NCBI RefSeq assembly: GCF_001039355.2 | Contig: NW_019775991.1 | Location: 549,565-613,564 of the forward strand | Length of the DNA: 64,000 nucleotides | Direction: 5' to 3' | From: Lingula anatina | Lineage: Eukaryota; Brachiopoda; Lingulata; Lingulida; Lingulidae | Shown: piece after piece, positions 42,036 through 47,403 of the stretch | How the letters are laid out: each line of letters starts with the position of its first letter | How positions within the stretch are numbered: position 1 is the first letter of the stretch | Made by a program: the position numbers and the translations under genes | Notes under the pieces: generated by a model | Told to the model about the DNA's origin: nothing | Database searches by the model: none | The model's input: the letters and a program-made list of their open reading frames with translations, nothing else

Positions 42036-42683
42036 TCTCTCCATCTCTCTCTCTCAATACAATACTTATACACATTTCCATGTTGCTGATATTTCCTTAA
42101 AAATTCATAGCAAGTCTTAAATATTTACGGGATGAATAATTTCATACAATAAACTTATGATGTCTGGTTATCTGAAGACTAAATAAAACTGTATGACATG
42201 AGTAAGAAAATATTCTTTCTAAAAAATAAAACAAATTTTCAATTTAATTAGAAAATCAACTTAATATTTTTATAATGCATTAGAATGTTATAAAGTACAA
42301 TTGAAAATTGCAATCTAATATCACTACAAATTTCAAGAATTCATGAATGCATAAGGGATAAATAGTGAGTGCACTGGGTTTAAAGGGTTAACACTTACCG
42401 CTGAGACTGTGACCGCGCAGAGCAGCAACGTCAGCACAGCACACCTGAAAACGCCAATACCAAAATGAGTGATACTCTGAAACTTCTGTGAACACCGTAT
42501 ACATTGAGCTGCAAATTTCGAGTCAATTTCATTTAAAAAATGAACTCATACTCACCAAACGTAATTTTTCCAAAGCAAGCTATATGAATTGTATGAAATT
42601 ACTCTAGTTGGTCTGTTTTTCCGAGGTTTAAGCAGAGGTTGGTGCATGCTGCAACGGCAAGACTTCTCAGGGGTTTCGTTCAT
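200..42683 (-). CDS. COL4A2: Collagen alpha-2(IV)-like chain, 26 exons, 3' end outside window
   Basis: This gene encodes a basement-membrane network collagen chain that is secreted and should trimerise with the alpha-1(IV) product of the divergent neighbour. Exons in coding order (right/left ends): 42683-42556, 42444-42399, 28917-28837, 21505-21371, 21047-21003, 14111-14049, 13776-13654, 10876-10841, 10671-10609, 10364-10164, 8021-7968, 7690-7628, 7352-7308, 7083-6967, 6486-6279, 5245-4946, 4491-4322, 3949-3865, 3603-3488, 3220-3043, 2659-2555, 2262-2173, 1994-1887, 1589-1476, 1127-969, 370-200. All junctions are GT-AG and phases chain without a stop for about 1001 codons. The first nine helix exons join in phase 0; most later ones split a Gly codon (G|GN), as is common in type IV genes. 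Assignment to alpha-2 rests on the 7S segment (CIGEKGSR then GAPGPTGP), the GLDGCNGSM site, and a GQKGEP interruption at the place where the human alpha-2 chain has one. The NC1 domain is beyond base 1. Confidence 0.93.
969..1127 (-). CDS. alpha-2(IV) exon 25
   Basis: The exon is 159 bp with split Gly at both ends. An interruption occurs at GDSLAGVKG. It continues with triplets to GLDGLP before a GTATTT donor. Confidence 0.92.
1287..1495 (-). repeat. Diverged ~106-bp tandem duplication carrying exon 24 donor
   Basis: TTACCATCCATCCCTGGGA occurs at 1366-1384 and at the exon 24 border at 1472-1490. Flanking AGACTATGAATATTGAAACA and AAACTATGAAGATAGAAACA also match, so the whole block was copied. 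Confidence 0.8.
1476..1589 (-). CDS. alpha-2(IV) exon 24 with Cys interruption
   Basis: The exon has 38 codons. [18 protein letters not shown] contains an interruption with one Cys, then triplets to GFPGMD. Its 3' end and donor are duplicated about 106 bp into the intron. Confidence 0.92.
1887..1994 (-). CDS. alpha-2(IV) exon 23
   Basis: The exon has 36 codons, [10 protein letters not shown] to GFTGLTGPK, with split Gly at both ends. The donor is GTAACA. Confidence 0.92.
2173..2262 (-). CDS. alpha-2(IV) exon 22
   Basis: The exon has 30 codons of unbroken Gly-X-Y from [10 protein letters not shown] to GDPGPR, with split Gly at both ends. Confidence 0.93.
2555..2659 (-). CDS. alpha-2(IV) exon 21
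   Basis: The exon is 105 bp with split Gly at both ends. It opens with the interruption [12 protein letters not shown], then has regular triplets to GRNGAP. Confidence 0.93.
3043..3220 (-). CDS. alpha-2(IV) exon 20
   Basis: The exon is 178 bp, starting with a whole Gly codon ([13 protein letters not shown]) and ending in a split one. A one-residue slip occurs at GEPGFGLPG. Confidence 0.94.
3488..3603 (-). CDS. alpha-2(IV) exon 19
   Basis: The exon is 116 bp, from a split Gly to a complete codon, with unbroken Gly-X-Y from [16 protein letters not shown] to GLPGMKGDP. Confidence 0.93.
3865..3949 (-). CDS. alpha-2(IV) exon 18
   Basis: This 85-bp exon runs [16 protein letters not shown], then the interruption [12 protein letters not shown], ending in a split Gly codon. 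The interruption resembles the GDSRTITTKG type of human alpha-2. Confidence 0.92.
4246..4276 (+). repeat. T-run followed by G-run
   Basis: About 12 T's then 14 or more G's, ending CAG. It is one of two such T(n)G(n) tracts in the window. Confidence 0.85.
4322..4491 (-). CDS. alpha-2(IV) exon 17 with Cys and RGD
   Basis: The exon is 170 bp, opening [13 protein letters not shown] (interruption with one Cys) and containing DRGDDG, the only RGD triplet I find in this chain. The donor is preceded by AATCCA. A T/G homopolymer pair lies about 45 bp into the intron. Confidence 0.93.
4946..5245 (-). CDS. alpha-2(IV) exon 16 (300 bp)
   Basis: This is the longest helix exon of this gene. Short interruptions are seen at [12 protein letters not shown] and [12 protein letters not shown]. 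Alpha-1 has a comparably large 306-bp exon 16. Confidence 0.95.
6279..6486 (-). CDS. alpha-2(IV) exon 15
   Basis: The exon is 208 bp. It begins with an irregular GGKGNYG, continues as Gly-X-Y and ends in a split Gly codon, so this is where the gene changes from phase-0 to phase-1 junctions. Confidence 0.94.
6967..7083 (-). CDS. alpha-2(IV) exon 14
   Basis: The exon has 39 codons of unbroken Gly-X-Y, beginning [16 protein letters not shown] and ending GNQGPPGPP. Phase 0 at both ends. Confidence 0.94.
7308..7352 (-). CDS. alpha-2(IV) exon 13
   Basis: This 45-bp exon encodes [15 protein letters not shown]. The donor is GTTAGT, a weaker consensus than its neighbours. Confidence 0.9.
7628..7690 (-). 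CDS. alpha-2(IV) exon 12
   Basis: The exon has 21 codons of unbroken Gly-[22 protein letters not shown] plus R. Phase 0 at both ends. Confidence 0.92.
7968..8021 (-). CDS. alpha-2(IV) exon 11
   Basis: This 54-bp exon (18 codons, six triplets) encodes [18 protein letters not shown]. The size is the canonical unit of fibrillar collagen exons and is less usual in type IV genes. Confidence 0.92.
8022..10163 (-). other. alpha-2(IV) intron 10 (2.1 kb)
   Basis: The only clear structure is a CA repeat at 9374-9426. Nothing else is recognised. The other alpha-2 introns over 300 bp (371-968, 1128-1475, 2660-3042, 4492-4945, 5246-6278, 6487-6966) hold no recognisable gene. Confidence 0.7.
9374..9426. 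repeat. CA microsatellite
   Basis: About 26 CA units in alpha-2 intron 10. Confidence 0.95.
10164..10364 (-). CDS. alpha-2(IV) exon 10 with Cys-containing interruption
   Basis: The exon has 67 codons, phase 0. After GPKGDPG comes a non-helical stretch, [16 protein letters not shown], containing one Cys and an Asn-Thr-Ser sequon, then helix resumes at GPKGEVG. A shorter break (GIGRQG) lies earlier. Interruptions give collagen IV its flexibility and act as binding or cross-link sites. Confidence 0.93.
10483..10609 (-). repeat. 86-bp tandem duplication carrying exon 9 donor
   Basis: ACACAACCACACCTAACACA and ATGCTTACC occur at 10495-10523 and again at 10581-10609. The second is the intron start of exon 9; the first carries a decoy donor with about 15 bp of exon-like sequence. 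Confidence 0.85.
10609..10671 (-). CDS. alpha-2(IV) exon 9
   Basis: This 63-bp exon reads [20 protein letters not shown] plus L, phase 0. Its 3' end and donor are duplicated 86 bp further into the intron. Confidence 0.92.
10841..10876 (-). CDS. alpha-2(IV) exon 8
   Basis: This 36-bp exon is the shortest helix exon of the gene and encodes [12 protein letters not shown]. It has clear CCAG/ and /GTAAGT borders and phase 0. Confidence 0.9.
11994..12544 (-). mobile_element. MITE with 17-bp terminal inverted repeats, TTA duplication
   Basis: The ends are TACCCCGTTCACACTAC and its reverse complement, flanked by TTA at 11991-11993 and 12545-12547. The element is 551 bp with no transposase. The 3-bp TWA target duplication suggests a PIF/Harbinger-type element; strand is arbitrary. 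An internal palindrome around GAAAATGCGCATTTTC lies near 12440-12455. Confidence 0.75.
13161..13358. mobile_element. MITE-like element with GCATTCACAAC ends
   Basis: The inverted ends are GCATTCACAAC and GTTGTGAATAC. Internal matches to the 13392 and 27440 elements (ATATGGCCAACCCACTT-type segment) show a shared family. Target duplication is not clear. Confidence 0.55.
13392..13563. mobile_element. MITE-like element with GCCGCATTCA ends
   Basis: GCCGCATTCA at the left and TGAATGCGGT at the right are inverted, and GACTAAC-type internal repeats are also inverted. The interior carries AAATATGGCCGACCCACTT, shared with related elements here. It lies about 90 bp from exon 7. Confidence 0.6.
13654..13776 (-). 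CDS. alpha-2(IV) exon 7
   Basis: The exon has 41 codons, phase 0. Gly-X-Y runs up to GQKGEP, then a short interruption ([11 protein letters not shown]). The human alpha-2 chain also has an interruption immediately after a GQKGEP, which supports the orthology. Confidence 0.93.
14049..14111 (-). CDS. alpha-2(IV) exon 6: conserved 7S glycosylation site
   Basis: This 63-bp exon encodes [20 protein letters not shown] plus M. Cys162 and the sequon Asn163-Gly-Ser align with the Cys-Asn-Gly-Thr motif of vertebrate alpha-1 and alpha-2(IV) 7S domains, where the Asn carries an N-glycan. Confidence 0.95.
15202..15231. repeat. TC microsatellite
   Basis: A run of TC in alpha-2 intron 5, 30 bp left of the MITE-like element at 15262. 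Confidence 0.9.
15262..15949. mobile_element. MITE-like element with ATTCACACG ends and repeated TCGCGATT
   Basis: Inverted CCACATTCACACG and CGTGTGAATGGGG ends enclose about 690 bp with several AATCGCGATT and ATCGATGTAAA copies in both orientations. It is non-coding and its target duplication is unresolved. Confidence 0.55.
20075..20142. repeat. TG microsatellite, imperfect
   Basis: TG runs are broken by ATGCG and CATGCC segments. Confidence 0.85.
21003..21047 (-). CDS. alpha-2(IV) exon 5
   Basis: This 45-bp, 15-codon Gly-X-Y exon reads [15 protein letters not shown]. Donor GTAAGT and acceptor TTTTAG are clear. It matches the 45-bp exon 4 of alpha-1 in length and position. Confidence 0.93.
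21371..21505 (-). CDS. alpha-2(IV) exon 4: 7S-region helix
   Basis: The exon is 135 bp, 45 codons and phase 0, beginning [19 protein letters not shown] and ending GPTGPKGDR. It has the same length as alpha-1 exon 3, and its perfect Gly-X-Y pattern continues EKGSR of the preceding exon. Confidence 0.95.
22206..22315. repeat. GT microsatellite in three blocks
   Basis: GT runs are separated by two copies of ACATGTATGATTG. Confidence 0.9.
25209..25698. mobile_element. Hairpin MITE with long inverted arms, TAA duplication, N gap inside
   Basis: Arms begin GGCTTCGTTCACATGCAATG and are inverted over more than 90 bp, meeting near repeated TTACTATAAG units. TAA flanks both sides (25206-25208, 25699-25701), as in PIF/Harbinger insertions. 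The 190-N gap is inside the left arm. Confidence 0.75.
25298..25487. other. Assembly gap (190 N)
   Basis: The same roughly 33 bases (TCTTATGATCACGGTC and following) stand immediately on both sides of the N run, so the gap is probably an assembly artefact at the hairpin rather than missing sequence. Confidence 0.9.
27440..27610. mobile_element. 171-bp MITE with GAGCACATTCAGAA ends, TTA duplication
   Basis: GAGCACATTCAGAA at the left and TTCTGAATGCACTC at the right are inverted and flanked by TTA (27437-27439, 27611-27613). The interior shares ATATGGCGACCCACT with the elements at 13161 and 13392. Confidence 0.7.
28646..28878 (-). repeat. Three copies of the 7S exon 3' half with 5' splice site
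   Basis: A unit encoding GGATGTAGGTGTATAGGAG through GGATCCAGG|GTAAGAC occurs at 28837 (the true exon end), at 28760 and at 28646, separated by TG repeats. The true exon's acceptor half is not copied. Confidence 0.85.
28837..28917 (-). CDS. alpha-2(IV) exon 3: 7S cysteine segment
   Basis: This 81-bp exon encodes [20 protein letters not shown] followed by IGEKGSR, in phase 0 at both ends. Cys67, 71, 76 and 78 are the 7S cysteines that cross-link four collagen IV molecules, and EKGSR leads into the triple helix as in alpha-2(IV) chains. The 3' half of this exon plus its donor occurs twice more just downstream in the intron. Confidence 0.9.
32532..32698. mobile_element. CAGGGGCGG inverted-repeat element, copy 1
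   Basis: This 167-bp element starts CAGGGGCGGATCCAAGG and ends ATCCGCCCCTG. CAGGGGCGG ends are typical of hAT-type non-autonomous elements, but a clean 8-bp target duplication is not visible. Confidence 0.65.
32740..32793. repeat. TG microsatellite
   Basis: GT/TG run about 40 bp right of the CAGGGGCGG element. Confidence 0.85.
35341..35642. mobile_element. 302-bp foldback MITE, near-perfect palindrome, TTA duplication
   Basis: Arms of about 120 bp starting GATCGCATTCACAACGAG and ending CTCGTTGTGAATGCGGCC pair almost completely around a loop near 35470-35505. TTA flanks both ends (35338-35340, 35643-35645). ATATGGCAGACGTACAT corresponds to the family's interior motif. Confidence 0.8.
36236..36333. 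repeat. AT microsatellite followed by T-run and G-run
   Basis: About 30 AT units are followed by roughly 19 T's and 20 G's, then AGCAGT. It is probably length-polymorphic and hard to sequence. Confidence 0.9.
42005..42055. repeat. CT microsatellite
   Basis: CTCTCT run with single-base interruptions, 340 bp from alpha-2 exon 2. Confidence 0.9.
42399..42444 (-). CDS. alpha-2(IV) exon 2: signal-peptide core
   Basis: This 46-bp exon completes the split Trp codon and encodes [15 protein letters not shown], a classic hydrophobic core with small residues at -3 and -1 (V-S-A). Cleavage after residue 58 is likely. The intron to exon 1 is only 111 bp, whereas the next intron is 13.5 kb. Confidence 0.85.
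42556..42683 (-). CDS. alpha-2(IV) coding exon 1: N-terminal leader
   Basis: The exon encodes 42 codons plus TG of a split Trp codon and ends at a GTGAGT donor. It opens at ATG 42683-42681, the first ATG after an in-frame TGA at 42728-42726. A second in-frame ATG lies at 42647-42645. The segment is basic and polar (KPRKNRPTR) with Cys at residues 9 and 11, giving an unusually long n-region before the hydrophobic core in the next exon. The phase-2 end (TG|G) matches exon 2 exactly, which is the main support for this exon. Confidence 0.75.
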
Positions 42684-44130
42684 TTTGCTCCCTTCCTGCC
42701 GATGATTTCTCTCGAACCAAATCGTTCACAAATCAAAAACCGGTCGGCCCGGCAAGTTCTTTCCTTCCTGATGTAATCCTCACTTATCTTTTCTTCATTG
42801 AATCAATAATTCCTTCACCATTGGGAAAAGTATGAGAAGTTTTCCCAGTTCTTCAAACTCCTTGCCAGACTGCTTCTCGTCTGCGGGGTTGACCTCGCGA
42901 GTGGGCGGGGCTTGAGGTTTGATTGACGTCCCGTCGGTTAGGTAAGGAGACTCGTCTGTACAGCACAGTAAACGATTGTCATCTACTCATATTTGTGTAT
43001 AGGGACTTTTAACACATATGGAGCCCAAGCAATAAAAAGGGATTTGTGGATTTCCGCGTCTTTATTGTTCGTTGTGTCATTATTTACTCTTTGGTTAAGT
43101 TGAGTTACACAAATATTGCGTGTACTGATGTTGCTGGCGTTTTAACTTCCTCTGGTTTTACTTTAGTGTGGTTTGACAAAAATAATATTAGCACAACAAT
43201 ACAAGTCTGGTGTTCTACTTTAATTCAAACGCTCTTTATTATTAAAATATTTTCTGCCAGAAAAAGAGATGAAAAGAAAACATGCATATTACAAATACCG
43301 GTATGATCAGTATAGCTATTGTGTCGTTTAGGCCCTATCGTCATATTCTGATTAAAATATTTGTCTTATGTACCTACGCATTAATCTGGTAAAAATCTGC
43401 AAAAACTCAAATGAATGTTACCACTAATGCAGCACCTCAGATTTATTACATTTTAAAATAACAACAACAACAAAATTACTTATAGACGTTGTCTGGGTAT
43501 AAGCTAGTAGGCCTATATTAAAATTAGGTCCCAACTTCCTATGTTGGATAATAGCTTTTCAAAATAGGAAAAGAACTACAAGGTATGGCAAATATGCTCT
43601 TTTATTTGAGACGAAGCTTTTACTAGGTCTTTTAAAACAAGCGGAATTACAGAATGAGAACGCAGTCTTTTGTGGAGGGAATACCAAAATGAAGGGAAAA
43701 AATAAAAAGACGGGGAAAGAATTACTTTTGGCATTTCCTCTCAGACAATGAGGCTTCTGTCGACTGGAACGTTTGCGTAGGTCCGGAGTTCACTAAGGTC
43801 TCTTTTATTTCCAGTCTCCCACTCTCCCAGGCTAACTTGCCTGTGTATATTCCTTACTGCAGCCGTCAATCAGGGACTAAGTGGCTGCCGCAAGTTTCCT
43901 GTGGGTTAGCGGTAAGTAGTGCGATGCGCGGCGGACGGATACAAGGCCCCGCCTTCCCAGCTCATCAACATGTGCGATATGCCAAGATGGTGACCGAGAG
44001 AAGAAAGATGTTGGAAATGGCTTGAAATTCACCGACGATTTCTGCTTCATCTTTAGGCTATGCATGAACGCTGTTTAGGGAAAGGAAAAGGAGATTATAA
44101 ACTGTTGGTTGTATATTATAGACTGGCAAG
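42684..44130. promoter_or_regulatory. Bidirectional promoter region between the divergent collagen IV genes
   Basis: The two start codons are 1447 bases apart in opposite directions. On family knowledge, divergent COL4 pairs share a promoter in this space. What is visible: an Sp1-type GC box (GGGCGGGG) at 42903-42910, a CRE-like TGACGTC at 42924-42930, a CCAAT box in minus orientation at 42820-42824, CpG-richer patches near 42870-42950 and 43890-43960, and a second GC box in reverse orientation (CCCCGCC) at 43947-43953. There is no convincing TATA box for either gene. Transcription start sites cannot be placed from sequence. The 43.0-43.8 kb part is AT-rich, and I see no gene in it. Confidence 0.7.
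43912..44056 (+). other. Possible 5'-UTR intron of the alpha-1(IV) gene
   Basis: A near-consensus donor (G|GTAAGTAG) begins at 43912, and a good acceptor (pyrimidine run CTGCTTCATCTTTAG) ends at 44056. If used, a non-coding exon ending at 43911 joins the exon that carries the ATG at 44131. The mature leader would then start its last exon with ATG triplets at 44060 and 44064. This is an inference from splice motifs only. Confidence 0.4.
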
Positions 44131-44217
44131 ATGGGGAGCTGGTTTGGAGTAAACTGTAGAGAATTTCTGTATTTATTCCTGATCGTTTTGATCGTCGTGG
44201 ATCTGGCAGTAGCGGCG
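44131..44217 (+). CDS. alpha-1(IV) coding exon 1: signal peptide
   Basis: There are 29 codons from ATG 44131 (A at -3) to a GTGAGT donor. The sequence opens [12 protein letters not shown], has a hydrophobic core [15 protein letters not shown], then AA before the next exon's PQC. Cleavage near the exon end is likely. No other in-frame ATG is available. Confidence 0.92.
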
Positions 44218-47200
44218 GTGAGTGCTTTTGACTTGATTCAAGCTTATTGTAAGAGCTTTACTTTGAGTTGGTGCCCTTAATCGTTTGCTTCATCCAGAAT
44301 AATATCAGGAAAGTGTTTCCTTTATTTAGTGGAGTTTGCTGATCGTAAAATTACACGTTCGTGAAATGCTGCAAGAGAAACTGCCGGCAGAAAAGTATAG
44401 GCAGTTTCGGATGCAGTTGTGCTCAACATACTAGCGGTATAGGCGGGAGTGACGTAAATCAACCTCGCCCGCTCACTTTTATTTACATTTTTAGAAAGGG
44501 AACTGGTCTATCGTTTTTCATTGTAGTAAACTGTAGGTTAACTAAGGATGGGTTATTAGAAAAAGTTTTAATAATAAATAATAATAATAATAAATAGTAA
44601 TAATTAATATTTATCATGAATGAGTGATTTCAAAAGAATTAGTATTATAAAATGAGATAAACTAAATATAGTACTTCCAGAATTTTCCCATATTTTCCAT
44701 TGGAGTGCCCTTCCTCCTCCCCCCCCCCCCAAGCAGGGGAAGCTTATTTTTGTCAATTTTTAAGACTGCCTTTATTTTTAGAAATGTTATTTTTTTAGAT
44801 ATTTTATTTTAACATACCAATGTGTAAGTTAACATACAGAAAGCAAACCAAAGAAGCCCTGGTGAAGCCATGTCCCGTTGATTCTTCATTTGTTTAACAT
44901 GTCAAAGATCCAGAATCACCCTGTGCATCTGTAGGGCTTCTTCCTCATATGAAAATTTGCAATATATCTTTTTACTTTTTTAAGACTTTTTTGTAAGAAT
45001 TCAGATTTTGTATTTTGATAAATTAATAAATTTACCATGGAACAAAAATAAGGCTTCGTTCACATGCAATGTCACGCCGCGTAATTACTGGCAGCGCGAG
45101 CCAGTTACTTATAGTAACTTATAGTAACTGGCTCGCGCTGCCAGTAATTACGCNCCTCCTCCCCCCCCCCCCAAGCAGGGGAAGCTTATTTTTGTCAATT
45201 TTTAAGACTGCCTTTATTTTTAGAAATGTTATTTTTTTAGATATTTTATTTTAACATACCAATGTGTAAGTTAACATACAGAAAGCAAACCAAAGAAGCC
45301 CTGGTGAAGCCATGTCCCTTTGATTCTTCATTTGTTTTACATGTCAAAGATCCAGAATCACCCTGTGCACTTATAGTAACTTATAGTAACTGGCTCGCGC
45401 TGCCAGTAATTACGCCGCGGGATATTCAGGCCACAGACCGTGATCATAAGACATACCGCAAATAGAAAATAGAATTTAGAAAATAGACATTGCATGTGAA
45501 CGAAGCCTAAGTAAATAATAGTTATTATTTAGTAAATAAATAAGAAAGTCAGATTAACATATTGAAGTGTCTGAGCCCTTTCTTTACCGAGGGATAAAAT
45601 ATGTTATAATGCAGTGAGTGATTCACTTGGAATACCTTTAAGACCTTCTCTACTAGGTTAGCAAAGGGTTAAACTGGCTTGAAATAAGATATGCTTTACA
45701 TTTCACAGAAACATACTTTAAAAAAACTATAACAGCTTATTTTTCGTCTCAAATGATATTTGTAAGTGGTAAAACAAGACTATTTTAATTAACATAAAAC
45801 TTTGAAAAAAAATGTTAATTGAAAAATTTCTTCAGAACTAGCAAGAGCCAAGCACATATCGCTGTTATGTTAACTGTAGTCAGACTGCATCTGTGTTAAC
45901 TGTAGTCAGACTGCATCTGTGGTTTGATGACATCATGATTTTTAAAAGAAACAATCCATGACCTCTTATTATGGAAAAGTGTGTAAGCTGCAGAAGGTTT
46001 TGATAAAACTCTGGTGTGAACCCAGCAAACTGAGTAGATACCAATGTGGCTCAGGTAGATAGATCTCTTCATGGCAAAGATATTTCCTCACTAGATGGAG
46101 GCCGCCATGACTAAATTTGGCCAGAGTGGTCAAAAAAGAAGTCCCTGAAGTATAATTGTGGTAAACGAAAGAAACAAATCTGATCTGAATAAAAACTTAA
46201 CTGAGAAGTTGAATTTTGGATGGGATTCTAGATTATTGCCAGTTTTTTCTTTCAGAATTTGTACCCCAAGACTGGGAATTTTACATAACTTCCCATTTTG
46301 TAATTCCAATGAAAAAGACAAAAATAAGTCCACCTGTTGTTTCAGGGGATTGCATAATTACACAGTATAGAAGGATTTGGGGAAGAAAAGTCGTCTCAGA
46401 TGACGGATGTTCATTTATTTGCAGAACTGATAACAGACATGGAAAGCTTATACCTACAGAACTTGGTTTGTAGGAGGGGGGCAAAGGTCAACTTTTATTT
46501 ATTTATTTTACACCCACCATGTTAAGTGAAGTATACAATATTTTTTCCACAGGATTGGCTTTTTCTCACCTTTTTGTTAAAATAAGTTATTATACAACTC
46601 CAGCCCTCACCCCAAGATCTGTCAAACACTACACTCATTCTTAGTGGCAGTTTTCTAATGGAGGAAAAATAAATTTAAAAAGAATACTCTTAAGATCTAT
46701 GAATATCCCCCTTTTTAAAATTGCATAGAATAAGACTTATTCCAGTTTTGTGGATTTATATGCAGGAAGCTAATTTGTACCATGATGGGCTAATAAGAGG
46801 AGATAATATCAAAACATACAAAAGGAAGCAAGGCAATAACTTACACAGTTAGTAACCCCCCTCGGTAATCCTCTTTTAATGAGGATGTTTATGTTAAAGT
46901 TTGTTTATCTAGTGAGTTACCTGTCCTCTCAATTCTCTGGTGTCAGGAAATTAACTGCCCGTGATAATTAGTCCTTTGTGGTAGTATCAATAGGTATGAA
47001 TAAGTGTGAAAGTTTTGACCACATCTTGATATTTGTACAAACAATGTGACATATGTCTTCCCTGTATACAATAGGCATCCTTTACAATGATATAACCTAG
47101 GAAAATAAACAATGATTGTGATTTTAAAGCTGGTCACTGTTTTCTGCACATTTAAGCGAACAAAGATTTTTGTTTATTTTCATTTCAGATATATTATGTG

Positions 47201-47367
47201 ATTTTTTTTTTGTCTTTTTTATATTTGTGTGTATTTATAATTATTTAAATCTATGATACCTATATAATTATTGTTTTGAAATATATCTTTCTTATTCCAG
47301 CCTCAGTGCACTGGTTGTTCAGACACATGTATTTGTAAAGGAACAAAAGGACAAAAGGTAAGAGACT

Positions 47368-47403
<36 letters not shown>

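Larger units (their letters stand above)
28918..42398 (-). other. alpha-2(IV) intron 2 (13.5 kb)
   Basis: This is the largest intron in the window. It contains the 167-bp inverted-repeat element at 32532, the 302-bp foldback at 35341, the AT/T/G tract at 36233, TG repeats near 32.75 kb and a CT repeat at 42005. I find no exon or RNA gene in the remainder. In collagen genes such first introns often hold enhancers, but no specific site can be named here. Confidence 0.75.
44218..47300 (+). other. alpha-1(IV) intron 1 (3.1 kb)
   Basis: It contains the hairpin MITE at 45052 with an apparently misplaced 215-bp duplicate inside it, and a 28-bp tandem duplication at about 45863-45919. No exon is found. 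Confidence 0.75.

Noticed and set aside
43046-43306. 86-codon open frame in the promoter region
   Set aside because: AT-rich, no family resemblance, and interrupts the expected shared promoter.
43837-44025. 62-codon open frame just upstream of alpha-1
   Set aside because: It spans the likely UTR donor at 43912 and shows no signal or domain; considered leader sequence.
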